NCBI GenBank assembly: GCA_947504195.1
Contig: CANNGN010000002.1
Location: 582,212-646,211 of the forward strand
From: an uncultured Vibrio sp.
GTDB taxonomy: Bacteria; Pseudomonadota; Gammaproteobacteria; Enterobacterales; Vibrionaceae
Length of the DNA: 64,000 nt
Direction: 5' to 3'
Below the pieces are notes generated by a model, which was not told the DNA's origin, made no database searches, and saw only the letters and a list, made by a program, of their open reading frames with translations. This document shows positions 28,802 through 36,613 of this stretch, in pieces. Both the position numbers and the translations under genes were made by a program. Position 1 is the stretch's first letter; every line of letters starts with the position of its first letter.

Positions 28802-29264
28802 AACTGATGCTCCTGTACGTAATTAAATTAAATAGTTTTAGTGATTTACAGACAAGTATTGAGAAATGCTTTTCAACAGGGGCATTAGTATGGTTATTTA
28901 TAAATAATATAAAGTGGTCATGGTCATATTATTAATTAGTAATTCAATGCACATATCAAAATCTATTTCCCTTATATAAGACGCTAATAATAATCACGAT
29001 ATGAACTAATCATTCATTGCTTAATATTAATTAAAAGATAATAAGTAATGATTATGATAACGATTATCAACATGGTCGTTAAGAGTCGAAAATTATTAAA
29101 TAATAGTTTCAAAATAGATCTTGATATAACCAAATATATATTTTCAACAATAACATTAAAACATTTGATATAAGTGAAATGTAATTACGTTATTAAAAAA
29201 TAAGTTTTTATAACATTAAAATTATAAGAAGGGATAAGAATATATATAAAACAGAAGGCAATGT
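28802..29264. promoter_or_regulatory. AT-rich leader and promoter region of the hydrogenase operon
   Basis: About 460 bases of very AT-rich DNA with no coding frame that looks real. It contains the Fur-like box at 29050-29068. I searched by eye for an FNR site (TTGAT-N4-ATCAA) and found only one-sided matches such as that near 29120, so anaerobic control by FNR is not shown. The base composition suits silencing by H-NS. Confidence 0.5.
29050..29068. promoter_or_regulatory. Fur-box-like operator
   Basis: GATTATGATAACGATTATC matches the classical 19-base Fur box GATAATGATAATCATTATC at 16 positions. It lies about 250 bases upstream of hybO, in non-coding DNA. Iron control of an iron-rich hydrogenase would make sense; the distance suggests either a far promoter or an unseen small RNA. 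Confidence 0.55.
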
Positions 29265-29300
29265 AAAAAATGGATGAGATATATTATTATTCTCATCCAT
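29265..29300 (-). terminator. Rho-independent terminator after guanine deaminase
   Basis: A nine-base perfect stem (TGGATGAGA with TCTCATCCA, 29271-29299) is followed on the minus strand by six T. It lies about 55 bases past the stop of the deaminase gene. Confidence 0.85.
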
Positions 29301-29355
29301 CAACATTAAAAATACTAAGATGTTATGAATTAAGCATTAAATAAGATAGCCACAC

Positions 29356-30612
29356 TTAAATTGAATTTCCTTCAACATAACGAGCAACAATGTTGCGATC
29401 ATCTCCGGTATAAATAAACCGCTCTAGCCTATCTTCTAATGAATACCATTCAGCGGTAAAATCATCATCTTCAATCACCAAAGCATCAAGTGCATAACCT
29501 TGTTCAAAACTCCCAGTTTTGCCGAAGAACTCACCACCACCTTTCGTTCCTAAATAAAACCCTTCAGCTATAGAAAGCGGGCGATCTTCAGGATGTTCTA
29601 GACTGTACAATTTCGATAATTGAATAGCTCGAGTAATTGCTTCGTTCATACCCAGTTTGTGCCCACCCGCTATATCGCTGCCCAAACCGAGTTTCATCCC
29701 CATTTCTAGATATTGTCTAACCGGCATGATGCCACTGCGCACATTGATATTTGAATCAGGGCAATGGACTAAGAACACCTTGTTTTTCTTAGCAAGTTCG
29801 ATCTCTTTATCGTCGAGATAAATGGCATGGGCCATCAGCGTCGGTGTTTGTCCAAATAACTGGTGCTTATGATAAACATCGGAGTAGCTTTCTGCATCTT
29901 CGAATAGTTCTTTAACCCAGTTGACTTCATCTAGATTCTCACTCAAATGAGATTGCACCGGTAAATTATGTTTTAACGCCAGTTCACCTAACCGTTTGAG
30001 TAACTCTGGTGTCGACGTTGGCGCAAAGCGTGGCGTGATAATCGGCTTCACTAACGCCTCGTCTTTGTACTTCTCGATTAAGTACTCTGTTCCTGTTATC
30101 GAGTCCTCAATTGTCTCAATGATAAATTCTGGCGCGTTGGTATCCATATTGACTTTCCCGACCAAGGCTCCGACACCCCGGTCCCTTAACGCGTCAAATA
30201 GAATCTCCGTACCTTCGGTTGAAGAAGAAGCAAATATACACGACCTTAATGTCCCACTCGCGACTAGCTTATCAGCAAAGCGAGCATAAATTTTTCGTGC
30301 AAATTCGGGATCCTGATATTCCTTCTCTAGCTTAAACGTATAATCATTTAACCATTGCAGTAACTGGTGAGTCATTCCAATACCGCATTGCGGAAATTGA
30401 GCTGCATGTAAATGTAAGTCGACAAAACCTGGGATAATCAACCGATTACCATAATCTATCACCACATCATCGTTATGCTCTTGTGGAAGCTCGCGATAAA
30501 TTCCTTTAATGACGCCATCGATCGCAACAATATAGCTTTCTGGATAGACATCAAACTTATCTGCGATTGCGGTATAGAGAATGTTTCCCTTTAGAATTGT
30601 AGTGTTTTTCAT
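29356..30612 (-). CDS. guaD: Guanine deaminase
   Basis: A zinc amidohydrolase of 418 residues converting guanine to xanthine and ammonia. Metal ligands are visible in GFVDLHLHAAQFPQ near residue 62, QSHLSEN near residue 204, and GSDIAGGHKLGMNEA near residue 320. The segment PQCGI with TLRSCIFAS fits guanine deaminases better than other members. It is a single-gene unit with its own terminator; no purine catabolic genes are adjacent. Confidence 0.88.
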   Translation of the reverse strand: MKNTTILKGNILYTAIADKFDVYPESYIVAIDGVIKGIYRELPQEHNDDVVIDYGNRLIIPGFVDLHLHAAQFPQCGIGMTHQLLQWLNDYTFKLEKEYQDPEFARKIYARFADKLVASGTLRSCIFASSSTEGTEILFDALRDRGVGALVGKVNMDTNAPEFIIETIEDSITGTEYLIEKYKDEALVKPIITPRFAPTSTPELLKRLGELALKHNLPVQSHLSENLDEVNWVKELFEDAESYSDVYHKHQLFGQTPTLMAHAIYLDDKEIELAKKNKVFLVHCPDSNINVRSGIMPVRQYLEMGMKLGLGSDIAGGHKLGMNEAITRAIQLSKLYSLEHPEDRPLSIAEGFYLGTKGGGEFFGKTGSFEQGYALDALVIEDDDFTAEWYSLEDRLERFIYTGDDRNIVARYVEGNSI

Positions 30613-30933
30613 TGATTACTCTCCCTACCAATAAGGAACTATAGTGAAGTTCCAACAAACTAAAATCCTTTTCGACCCTCCAGAATATCGCGACTCCTCA
30701 ACAATCAAAACAGTTTTTCGTGATTGAATGCAAATATCTTGTCCGAGGTGACGAACTAGGCAATGCCTTGGTCTTTTGGGTTGAGCATTTCTTTCGTATT
30801 TATATTGTTAGAGTGTATTAGGCGAACGACGTCAAAAGAAACGTAAGGTAGGCAGAGGTGAGGAATTCGCTCGATAAAACAGGATAAAGATATTTCCTTA
30901 TCCTGTATCAACGGGTATCAGAGAGTCTAGCGT
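30613..30933. other. Intergenic region, 321 bases
   Basis: Contains the upstream region of guanine deaminase and, at its right end, the terminator of the five-gene operon. No gene or named operator is visible. Confidence 0.5.
30879..30906 (-). terminator. Terminator of the Rrf2/GTPase/ABC operon
   Basis: ACAGGATAA and TTATCCTGT form a nine-base stem with a ten-base loop. On the minus strand TTTT follows. It lies about 30 bases after the zinc-ribbon gene. Confidence 0.75.
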
Positions 30934-31176
30934 TTAATAACCGACTCCTGCCGATTGTACATTGTCAGGATCGAAAGCGTGACAAGGTGTTACTGCATGT
31001 ACTGCGCCGCACTCCGGACATTGCGCTTCAAATGTCTCCATCTCAAACTGAGTACGGCAGCCTTTGCAATCCAAGGTCATCGCTATTGGCATCGATTGTT
31101 CAGAAAACCCCATCATTCTAACTTTATCTACAACTGCTTTGCCGTCTTCAAATTCTGCAGAACATCCATCGTGCAT
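30934..31176 (-). CDS. Small zinc-ribbon protein of unknown function
   Basis: An 80-residue protein, not recognised by name. Two Cys pairs (CKGC near residue 38 and CPEC near residue 53) form a probable zinc ribbon; two further Cys occur (residue 5 and near 65) with His close by (CHAF). It is the last gene of an operon with a GTPase, an ABC ATPase and a solute-binding-like protein, 11 bases after the ATPase. A metal-handling or zinc-ribbon adaptor role in that system is inferred. Confidence 0.65.
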   Translation of the reverse strand: MHDGCSAEFEDGKAVVDKVRMMGFSEQSMPIAMTLDCKGCRTQFEMETFEAQCPECGAVHAVTPCHAFDPDNVQSAGVGY

Positions 31177-31187
31177 CTTAATTTCCT

Positions 31188-32210
31188 CTAGTTATCATTG
31201 TTATCTATTAGGGTCAGCGACTCACCAAATCGTAATTGGTTGCGATATCCCATTAGTGTTTGATCAAGCTTCTCAAGTGTTCCGAGTAGTTGACGCTCTT
31301 GGTCCGAAGTATCGAGTACACGCGCGATACCACCATTTTTTATCACCAATCGACGGTCAGCCATAAGCGCCAAAATAGGATCATGGGTTGCCATCAGCAC
31401 AATTTTGTCTTCAGCCAGCAGCAGTTTTAACGCTCGCTTACGATCGATTCCAGCGTTTTCAATTTCATCAATCAACACAATCGGTGTCCGGCTTAAAATC
31501 GCGGTATCTGCAATCATCAGTGCCCGAGATTGTCCGCCCGATAAACTGGTAATTGGAGTTTCCGGCGTGAACGGTTCACCCGCGAGATCGTTTGCTTCTG
31601 CGATGATGCGGTCGACTATTTCATCCGCGTCTTGCACTAAACGGCTTGCAGCATGAAGCGACACAAATTCTCGGACTTCTAAATCCATAACAAAATTCAT
31701 ATTTTGCGATAGTTGAGCGACCAATTTCTTAGTTGTGGAGAATCGCCAAGAGTGATCAGGAATATCGCCGTTGATGAGTATTCTTCTTCCCGTCGGGGTA
31801 TCCGCCTGAGCGACCCATTCAATATCCCCCAATAACCGGCTCTTACCAGAACCCGTTGGGCCCACAATAGAGACGACTTCGCCGCTTTTAATGGTTAGCG
31901 AGGTAAAGCCTTCATCGGTACCTGATTTATCGGTTCCAGCCAGTAAGGTAATTGAGCGCACGTCATCATCTTGACCTAAAAACTGAAGCATTTGATTGAT
32001 AAAGTCCGTCATCTGGTCAATCAGAACATTTGGATCGATTGCTCTATCCTCCTGCTCAATCTGGTCAAACTGATTCAAATACTCCAACACAGTGCGTTGT
32101 TCATCGTCATTTAGTTTTAGCTGGTTATCACTGAAAAACGTGGTCAGAAATGGGTAATCGAATAACAACGACGCAACACTTCGATGTTCTACTTGAGTAC
32201 GTTCAATCAT
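31188..32210 (-). CDS. ABC-type ATPase without a membrane partner
   Basis: A 340-residue protein. The first 90 residues are acidic and helical with no match I know. The ATPase domain follows with Walker A VGPTGSGKSRLL near residue 116, signature LSGGQSRALMIAD near residue 223, and Walker B VLIDEIENAG with the H-loop ATHDP. Walker B reads IDEIENAG, as in SMC-like or soluble ABC proteins more than importers. No permease is encoded nearby, so it may energise a cytosolic process. It starts inside the GTPase stop codon (ATGA). Confidence 0.75.
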   Translation of the reverse strand: MIERTQVEHRSVASLLFDYPFLTTFFSDNQLKLNDDEQRTVLEYLNQFDQIEQEDRAIDPNVLIDQMTDFINQMLQFLGQDDDVRSITLLAGTDKSGTDEGFTSLTIKSGEVVSIVGPTGSGKSRLLGDIEWVAQADTPTGRRILINGDIPDHSWRFSTTKKLVAQLSQNMNFVMDLEVREFVSLHAASRLVQDADEIVDRIIAEANDLAGEPFTPETPITSLSGGQSRALMIADTAILSRTPIVLIDEIENAGIDRKRALKLLLAEDKIVLMATHDPILALMADRRLVIKNGGIARVLDTSDQERQLLGTLEKLDQTLMGYRNQLRFGESLTLIDNNDN

Positions 32211-32902
32211 GAGTTGTCTTCCATATCAATTTTACGCACATTACCCATCTGATAACTGTCACCAATGCGAGTTTCACCAAGGCAATATGAACAAAGTGCC
32301 GACGGCATGGTAAACCGAAGCTCACTACCTACAACCGTTGTTACACTTTGTTCGCTATGGAGCAACGTGCTTAGCTCAAAACAACCTTGACCGGTTAAGC
32401 CATTAATATTCATGATTGTCGCGGCTGGGTTCACCAAGTTTACTTTGGACGCAAACACCTCCCGTTCAGCCTGACTCACAATATCGCCCTTAGTAATCAC
32501 AACAATGTCAGCTGATTTCAGCATTGGCCCAATTTTTTTGGGTGTGTTGATTCCACTTAGGTTGTCGATCACACATACCGCTTTGATTTCTTTGACATAA
32601 GGAGAGCACCGATTACATAGGCCAGCAGATTCACTGATCAGTAAATCCATCTCTTGTGATAATCCCCATTTGACGATTTCTTCAATATTGCTGACAAAGT
32701 AATGGTCGGGACACATAGACCCGGACAGCCCTTTTTTGACTGGAATCCCAGCTTTTTTATACACCAAATCATCATCGGTATAGAGGCAGTCAAATTTAAC
32801 CACACCAATGTTTAAACCTTTCGCTTTCAATGCGTTTGCGGTTTTAACAATGACTGCGGTTTTGCCCGACGACGGTGGACCCGATACAGTGACTAAATTC
32901 AC
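32207..32902 (-). CDS. HypB/UreG/CobW-like GTPase with cysteine motifs
   Basis: A 231-residue P-loop protein. Walker A is SGPPSSGKTAVIV at residues 6-18; ESAGLCNRCSP near residue 90 resembles the metal-binding stretch of metallochaperone GTPases; the base-specificity motif is ITKGD near residue 137. A C-terminal pair CSYC lies near residue 208. By analogy it may insert a metal or metallocofactor. It is not the hydrogenase HypB, which is encoded at 19950-21038. The start is GTG (GTGA overlaps the upstream stop). Confidence 0.7.
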   Translation of the reverse strand: MNLVTVSGPPSSGKTAVIVKTANALKAKGLNIGVVKFDCLYTDDDLVYKKAGIPVKKGLSGSMCPDHYFVSNIEEIVKWGLSQEMDLLISESAGLCNRCSPYVKEIKAVCVIDNLSGINTPKKIGPMLKSADIVVITKGDIVSQAEREVFASKVNLVNPAATIMNINGLTGQGCFELSTLLHSEQSVTTVVGSELRFTMPSALCSYCLGETRIGDSYQMGNVRKIDMEDNS

Positions 32903-34164
32903 TTACAACACCCTCCGCTATTACAATTCTTCTGCGCACTTGCACCACTTTCCGCTGTAAATAACGTTTCACAGTGCCTGATAAGTGAAGAGAGATCGTT
33001 TTGTTCGATATAATCCCACCCCAGCCACATAAATGGATGCGCTTCCGGCAGCACATTCGTAACCTTCGGATGAGTACTCGGAAACAACCCTTGGCCGGCG
33101 AGCAAGTCACCCACATCTTCTGAAGCAAATAATTCGACAATATCTTTAAGCTGCTCGGCTTTCTCAGACTTCGCCAGCATAAAAATAGGACTGATGATTG
33201 CACCATCCTGTGGCCATACCGCTTGCAGTGGTCCGTCACCTTTCACCATTTTTGAAAAGAAATAAGGCATGATGGTAATCGCCGGCTTGCGCTGTTTACG
33301 CCGTTCACTTCTTACCATTTCTGCAGGGTGCATTGACTCAAGTAAACTGCGACCTAACGCACGAACACCATCATCGCCATACATTTTGTGAATATTTAAT
33401 AAAATCGCATTAAACAGGTCGAAATCGGATACCGGAAGAGAGACGCTGTTTTCAAACTGCGGGTCTAGAAGGTCAGCCCATGAAGAAGGCATTGGTCTGT
33501 CACCAAGCTCTGCGGTGTTGATTAGAAACAGCGCTGGTACAACTGCAAGTATGGAATAGTGTTTTTTGGGATCTTTAATATTTAATCCCGAAAAGTCAGA
33601 ATTGTAGTCATCAATCCCAGTAAAGTCTGCAAACATGCCTTGCTGTCGATAGCGACCGAAACGTTGCTGGTCGAAAAACATGTCAAACCCCGCCGACAGA
33701 AACAAATCCGGCAGCAAGTCGGGATCATTAACGCCATCGATATTCTTCTGAACCCAATCTAGCCCCATAGATGCCGCTTTGAGTTCGTGTTTTATCTCTG
33801 GCTGGCCTGATTCTTGGCGTTGTTTTAAAAACGAATTCCATTTTTCCATCAATTGAATTCTTATCGGACAGGGTAAGATACCGACTACGTTCAACGAACT
33901 TGCATCTGCCGCACTGGTTTTATTCTCCATCAACGTAACATCGCTTTCATTTGAATTACTTGAGATGGCTTCTTCCAATAAACCCGTAAACGCATCGAGG
34001 TCCATTTTCTTCATCATCACCGCGTTGGCTAAAGAAATACTCTTGCCCATACTGGTACGCATCGCTTGATCATTCATTTGCGGAAAACCATTCGACACAA
34101 ACACAGCGATGGTTTCTGGGTAACGATCGGTAATCTCGAATAAGGTACTTTGTTTATCTATCAT
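32899..34164 (-). CDS. DUF1858 / solute-binding-like fusion with Cys-rich tail, cytosolic
   Basis: A 421-residue protein. Residues 1-75 look like a DUF1858 domain (FEITDRYPETIAVFVSNGFPQMND). Residues 95-400 resemble an ABC solute-binding protein (PALFLINTAELGDRPMPSSWADLLDPQF; YFFSKMVKGDGPLQAVWPQDGAI). The N-terminus has no signal peptide, so the binding fold is probably in the cytoplasm. The last residues are NCNSGGCCK, a likely metal- or thiol-binding tail. It lies between the regulator gene (5 bases) and the GTPase gene (4-base overlap). Confidence 0.7.
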   Translation of the reverse strand: MIDKQSTLFEITDRYPETIAVFVSNGFPQMNDQAMRTSMGKSISLANAVMMKKMDLDAFTGLLEEAISSNSNESDVTLMENKTSAADASSLNVVGILPCPIRIQLMEKWNSFLKQRQESGQPEIKHELKAASMGLDWVQKNIDGVNDPDLLPDLFLSAGFDMFFDQQRFGRYRQQGMFADFTGIDDYNSDFSGLNIKDPKKHYSILAVVPALFLINTAELGDRPMPSSWADLLDPQFENSVSLPVSDFDLFNAILLNIHKMYGDDGVRALGRSLLESMHPAEMVRSERRKQRKPAITIMPYFFSKMVKGDGPLQAVWPQDGAIISPIFMLAKSEKAEQLKDIVELFASEDVGDLLAGQGLFPSTHPKVTNVLPEAHPFMWLGWDYIEQNDLSSLIRHCETLFTAESGASAQKNCNSGGCCK

Positions 34165-34169
34165 TTGGC

Positions 34170-34592
34170 TTATGTCCGTATGTCAGCAGCTGAGTTCAAT
34201 TCAGTAATCGTTGTCTTTTTCAATGTGTTATAGACTTGCAGGTTTAGCTTGTGAATACGGTCATCAAACATACAATTATTAAATGGACAACTCGTCCGCC
34301 CTAACGGACAACTGTTCATTTTTATTTTTGTTTGAAATACCTCATAGACATCGAGAAAACTTACATCGCTAGGTGATACGGTCAGCGCAAAACCACCAGA
34401 TGGGCCCCGCGTCGAACTTACCCAACCAGCTTTATGTAATGTCCCAAACACTTTTGCTAGGTGCGCTTCAGAAGCAGAAAGTCGCATTGCGGCGTACTTT
34501 ACACTGACGCGTTTCGGAGCCATTTCCGCGAGCAATCCCAGTCCATGAATTGCCAAAGATGTGCCTTCAGAGATGTTAATTAAACTATTCAC
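34170..34592 (-). CDS. Rrf2-family transcriptional regulator
   Basis: A 140-residue winged-helix regulator. Residues 1-80 hold the helix-turn-helix (VKYAAMRLSASEAHLAKVFGTL), followed by the family pattern GWVSSTRGPSGGFALT. Three cysteines in SCPLGRTSCPFNNC near residues 107-120 could bind an iron-sulfur cluster as in IscR or NsrR. The start is GTG at 34592 with AGAGG eight bases upstream. A tandem repeat and a 20-base palindrome just upstream are probably its operators, so it should control itself and the four genes downstream. Confidence 0.9.
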   Translation of the reverse strand: MNSLINISEGTSLAIHGLGLLAEMAPKRVSVKYAAMRLSASEAHLAKVFGTLHKAGWVSSTRGPSGGFALTVSPSDVSFLDVYEVFQTKIKMNSCPLGRTSCPFNNCMFDDRIHKLNLQVYNTLKKTTITELNSAADIRT

Positions 34593-34604
34593 ACCTACCT
34601 CTAT

Positions 34605-34634
34605 GTATTTAGGTATTTAGGTATTTAGGTATTC
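34605..34634. repeat. Tandem 8-base repeat in the Rrf2 promoter
   Basis: GTATTTAG occurs three times in a row at 34605-34628, followed by GTATTC, a partial fourth copy that runs into the palindrome. The 8-base period is below one helical turn, so adjacent sites would not lie on one face. Confidence 0.9.
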
Positions 34635-34644
34635 GAATACCTAA
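34625..34644. promoter_or_regulatory. Perfect 20-base palindrome, probable Rrf2 operator
   Basis: TTAGGTATTCGAATACCTAA is a perfect inverted repeat, 33 bases upstream of the GTG start of the Rrf2 gene. Its half site TTAGGTATT is shared with the adjacent tandem repeat. Confidence 0.6.
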
Positions 34645-35117
34645 TTAGAAAGCAACGCAAACAACACGACAACGCCTAATATTGGTAATTAATTTTTACT
34701 TTTTGATTATTACAGAATGAAATAGCACGCGTGTGGTGTGAATGGTCACTGATTATAACCAAAGTAGTAAGTTAAATTGCGATGGAAAATTCGGCATTGT
34801 TATAAAGAAACTGCATTTGCTCCTCTTTATACAACGCAATCAACTCTTGTCCCACTAGTGAAAAACAACTTCTTATCAATTGGACGCCTACTAAATATAA
34901 ACGCTACTTACATCGATATATCAAACTAAATCCAAGCATAAACTTAATGCATATGCTTTCACATGAGACTTAAGCTGAAAATCGAAACGTTGATCCCGTG
35001 AACCAATCACAAATATTACAAATACTCAATATTCAACACTCCTACTGAGTGAATTATGAAAATACGTAAATATAACTATTTCAATTAATTTGTATTTCTA
35101 CAAACTTGGAGTCCACC
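34645..35117. other. Intergenic region, about 470 bases
   Basis: Separates the Rrf2 operon from the fatty acid transporter gene; both are transcribed outward from here. AT-rich, no convincing gene. It must hold the transporter promoter, but I see no operator I can name. Confidence 0.5.
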
Positions 35118-36503
35118 ATGTCTACACAACCTTATCCAAAATCAAACCCCACTCTGCTACAAGGTTTTTCTTCTATCTGTACTACAGTAGTACAACGATA
35201 TTTACCCGACCCCTTTCTTTTTGCTGCCATTCTAACCTTCATCGTATTTCTATTAGCTATGCCAATAACAAACCAAAGTCCACTGCAAATGGTTGATGCA
35301 TTTGCCGGAGGTTTTTGGAAGTTATTAAAGTTTGGGATGCAGATGGCTTTAGTTGTAGTAACAGGACATGCGATGGCATCAGCTCCTGTGTTTAGACGGG
35401 GGCTATCAAACTTGGCTATGATTGCAAAAACCCCAGGCCAAGCGATTCTAATTGTAACTTTTATCTCCGCAATAGCGTGTTGGATCAATTGGGGATTTGG
35501 CTTAGTTGTAGGCGCTATCTTCGCAAGAGAACTAGCAGTAAAAGTCAAAGGAGTTGATTACCGACTTCTTATAGCTTCAGCCTATACTGGGTTCCTATTC
35601 TGGCATGCGGGTCTATCAGGTTCTGTACCCCTTGCATTGGCGAGTGGAAGTAACTTAGAAACGGTTACTTCTGGTGTGGTGACTACTGCTATTTCAACGG
35701 ATCACACTATATTTTCAGGTATGAATATCGTTATTCTTCTCGTGATGTTGGCTATAATTCCAATCTTAAATAGAGCCATGCATCCAACTAACGAAAACGT
35801 TTTTACTATTCCCCCACATCTACTTAGTAACGAAAGTGATAAAGACATTGAACAGTATATTCCTAAAACTCCAGCAGAAAGACTCGAACATAGCCCTTGG
35901 ATTAATCGACTGTTAGCTTTACTTGGCTTCACTTATATCATCAGCTATTTTATTGACAATGGTTTCGCGCTCAACTTAAACATTGTTAACTTCATTTTTT
36001 TGTTCACTGCGATTTTACTCCATGGAACACCTAAAAAATTACTAGATGCAGTAGCCGAGGGAACCAAAAACACTACAGGTATACTGCTTCAATTTCCATT
36101 TTATGCCGGTATTATGGGGATGATGGTTGCCAAAGGACCAGATGGAATATCACTTGCGGGAGCCATGTCTGATATGTTCGTTTCAATTTCGAATGACGTG
36201 ACATTCCCTCTCTTTACGTTTTTAAGTGCTGGTATTGTAAACTTCTTTGTTCCTTCTGGTGGGGGGCAGTGGGCCGTGCAAGCTCCAATAATGATGCCAG
36301 CAGGCTTAGAACTCGGAGTCCCAGCAGCAAAAACAGCTATGGCAATCGCATGGGGTGACGCATGGACTAATATGATCCAGCCTTTTTGGGCGCTACCCGC
36401 TCTAAGTATTGCCGGATTAAGTGCTAAGGATATTATGGGTTACTGCATTGTGTCTCTATTGGCTTCTGGGGTTATCATAGGTCTTGGGTTGATGATCTTT
36501 TAA
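35118..36503 (+). CDS. atoE: AtoE-type short-chain fatty acid transporter
   Basis: An inner-membrane protein of 461 residues with about twelve helices. It matches the AtoE family, which imports short-chain fatty acids such as acetoacetate and butyrate: YLPDPFLFAAILTFIVF near residue 27, INWGFGLVVGAIFARELA near residue 115, and FFVPSGGGQWAVQAPIMMPA near residue 375. The ATG at 35118 with GGAG upstream was preferred over a TTG at 35106. It stands alone; no ato catabolic genes are adjacent. Confidence 0.85.
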   Translation: MSTQPYPKSNPTLLQGFSSICTTVVQRYLPDPFLFAAILTFIVFLLAMPITNQSPLQMVDAFAGGFWKLLKFGMQMALVVVTGHAMASAPVFRRGLSNLAMIAKTPGQAILIVTFISAIACWINWGFGLVVGAIFARELAVKVKGVDYRLLIASAYTGFLFWHAGLSGSVPLALASGSNLETVTSGVVTTAISTDHTIFSGMNIVILLVMLAIIPILNRAMHPTNENVFTIPPHLLSNESDKDIEQYIPKTPAERLEHSPWINRLLALLGFTYIISYFIDNGFALNLNIVNFIFLFTAILLHGTPKKLLDAVAEGTKNTTGILLQFPFYAGIMGMMVAKGPDGISLAGAMSDMFVSISNDVTFPLFTFLSAGIVNFFVPSGGGQWAVQAPIMMPAGLELGVPAAKTAMAIAWGDAWTNMIQPFWALPALSIAGLSAKDIMGYCIVSLLASGVIIGLGLMIF

Positions 36504-36564
36504 ATCTAAAACATCACACCGACCAAGCTAAGTAAGAAATATTGCATAGAATTTATGAGATATA

Positions 36565-36593
36565 AAAACGTCACCTCAAGTCGGTGACGTTTT
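36565..36593. terminator. Bidirectional terminator
   Basis: AAAACGTCACC and GGTGACGTTTT form an 11-base perfect stem with a 7-base loop, followed by a T-rich tract on the plus strand and flanked by A on the other side. It can end both the transporter gene and the facing flavoprotein operon. Confidence 0.88.
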
Positions 36594-36613
36594 ATTTTAT
36601 TATTGATCGAGCA

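Noticed and set aside
29094..29130. FNR site upstream of the hydrogenase
   Set aside because: Only one half-site fits; the other arm does not match TTGAT/ATCAA.
32207..32902. A second HypB for the hydrogenase
   Set aside because: A full HypB is already encoded in the hyp operon, and this GTPase sits in its own Rrf2-controlled unit with different cysteine motifs.
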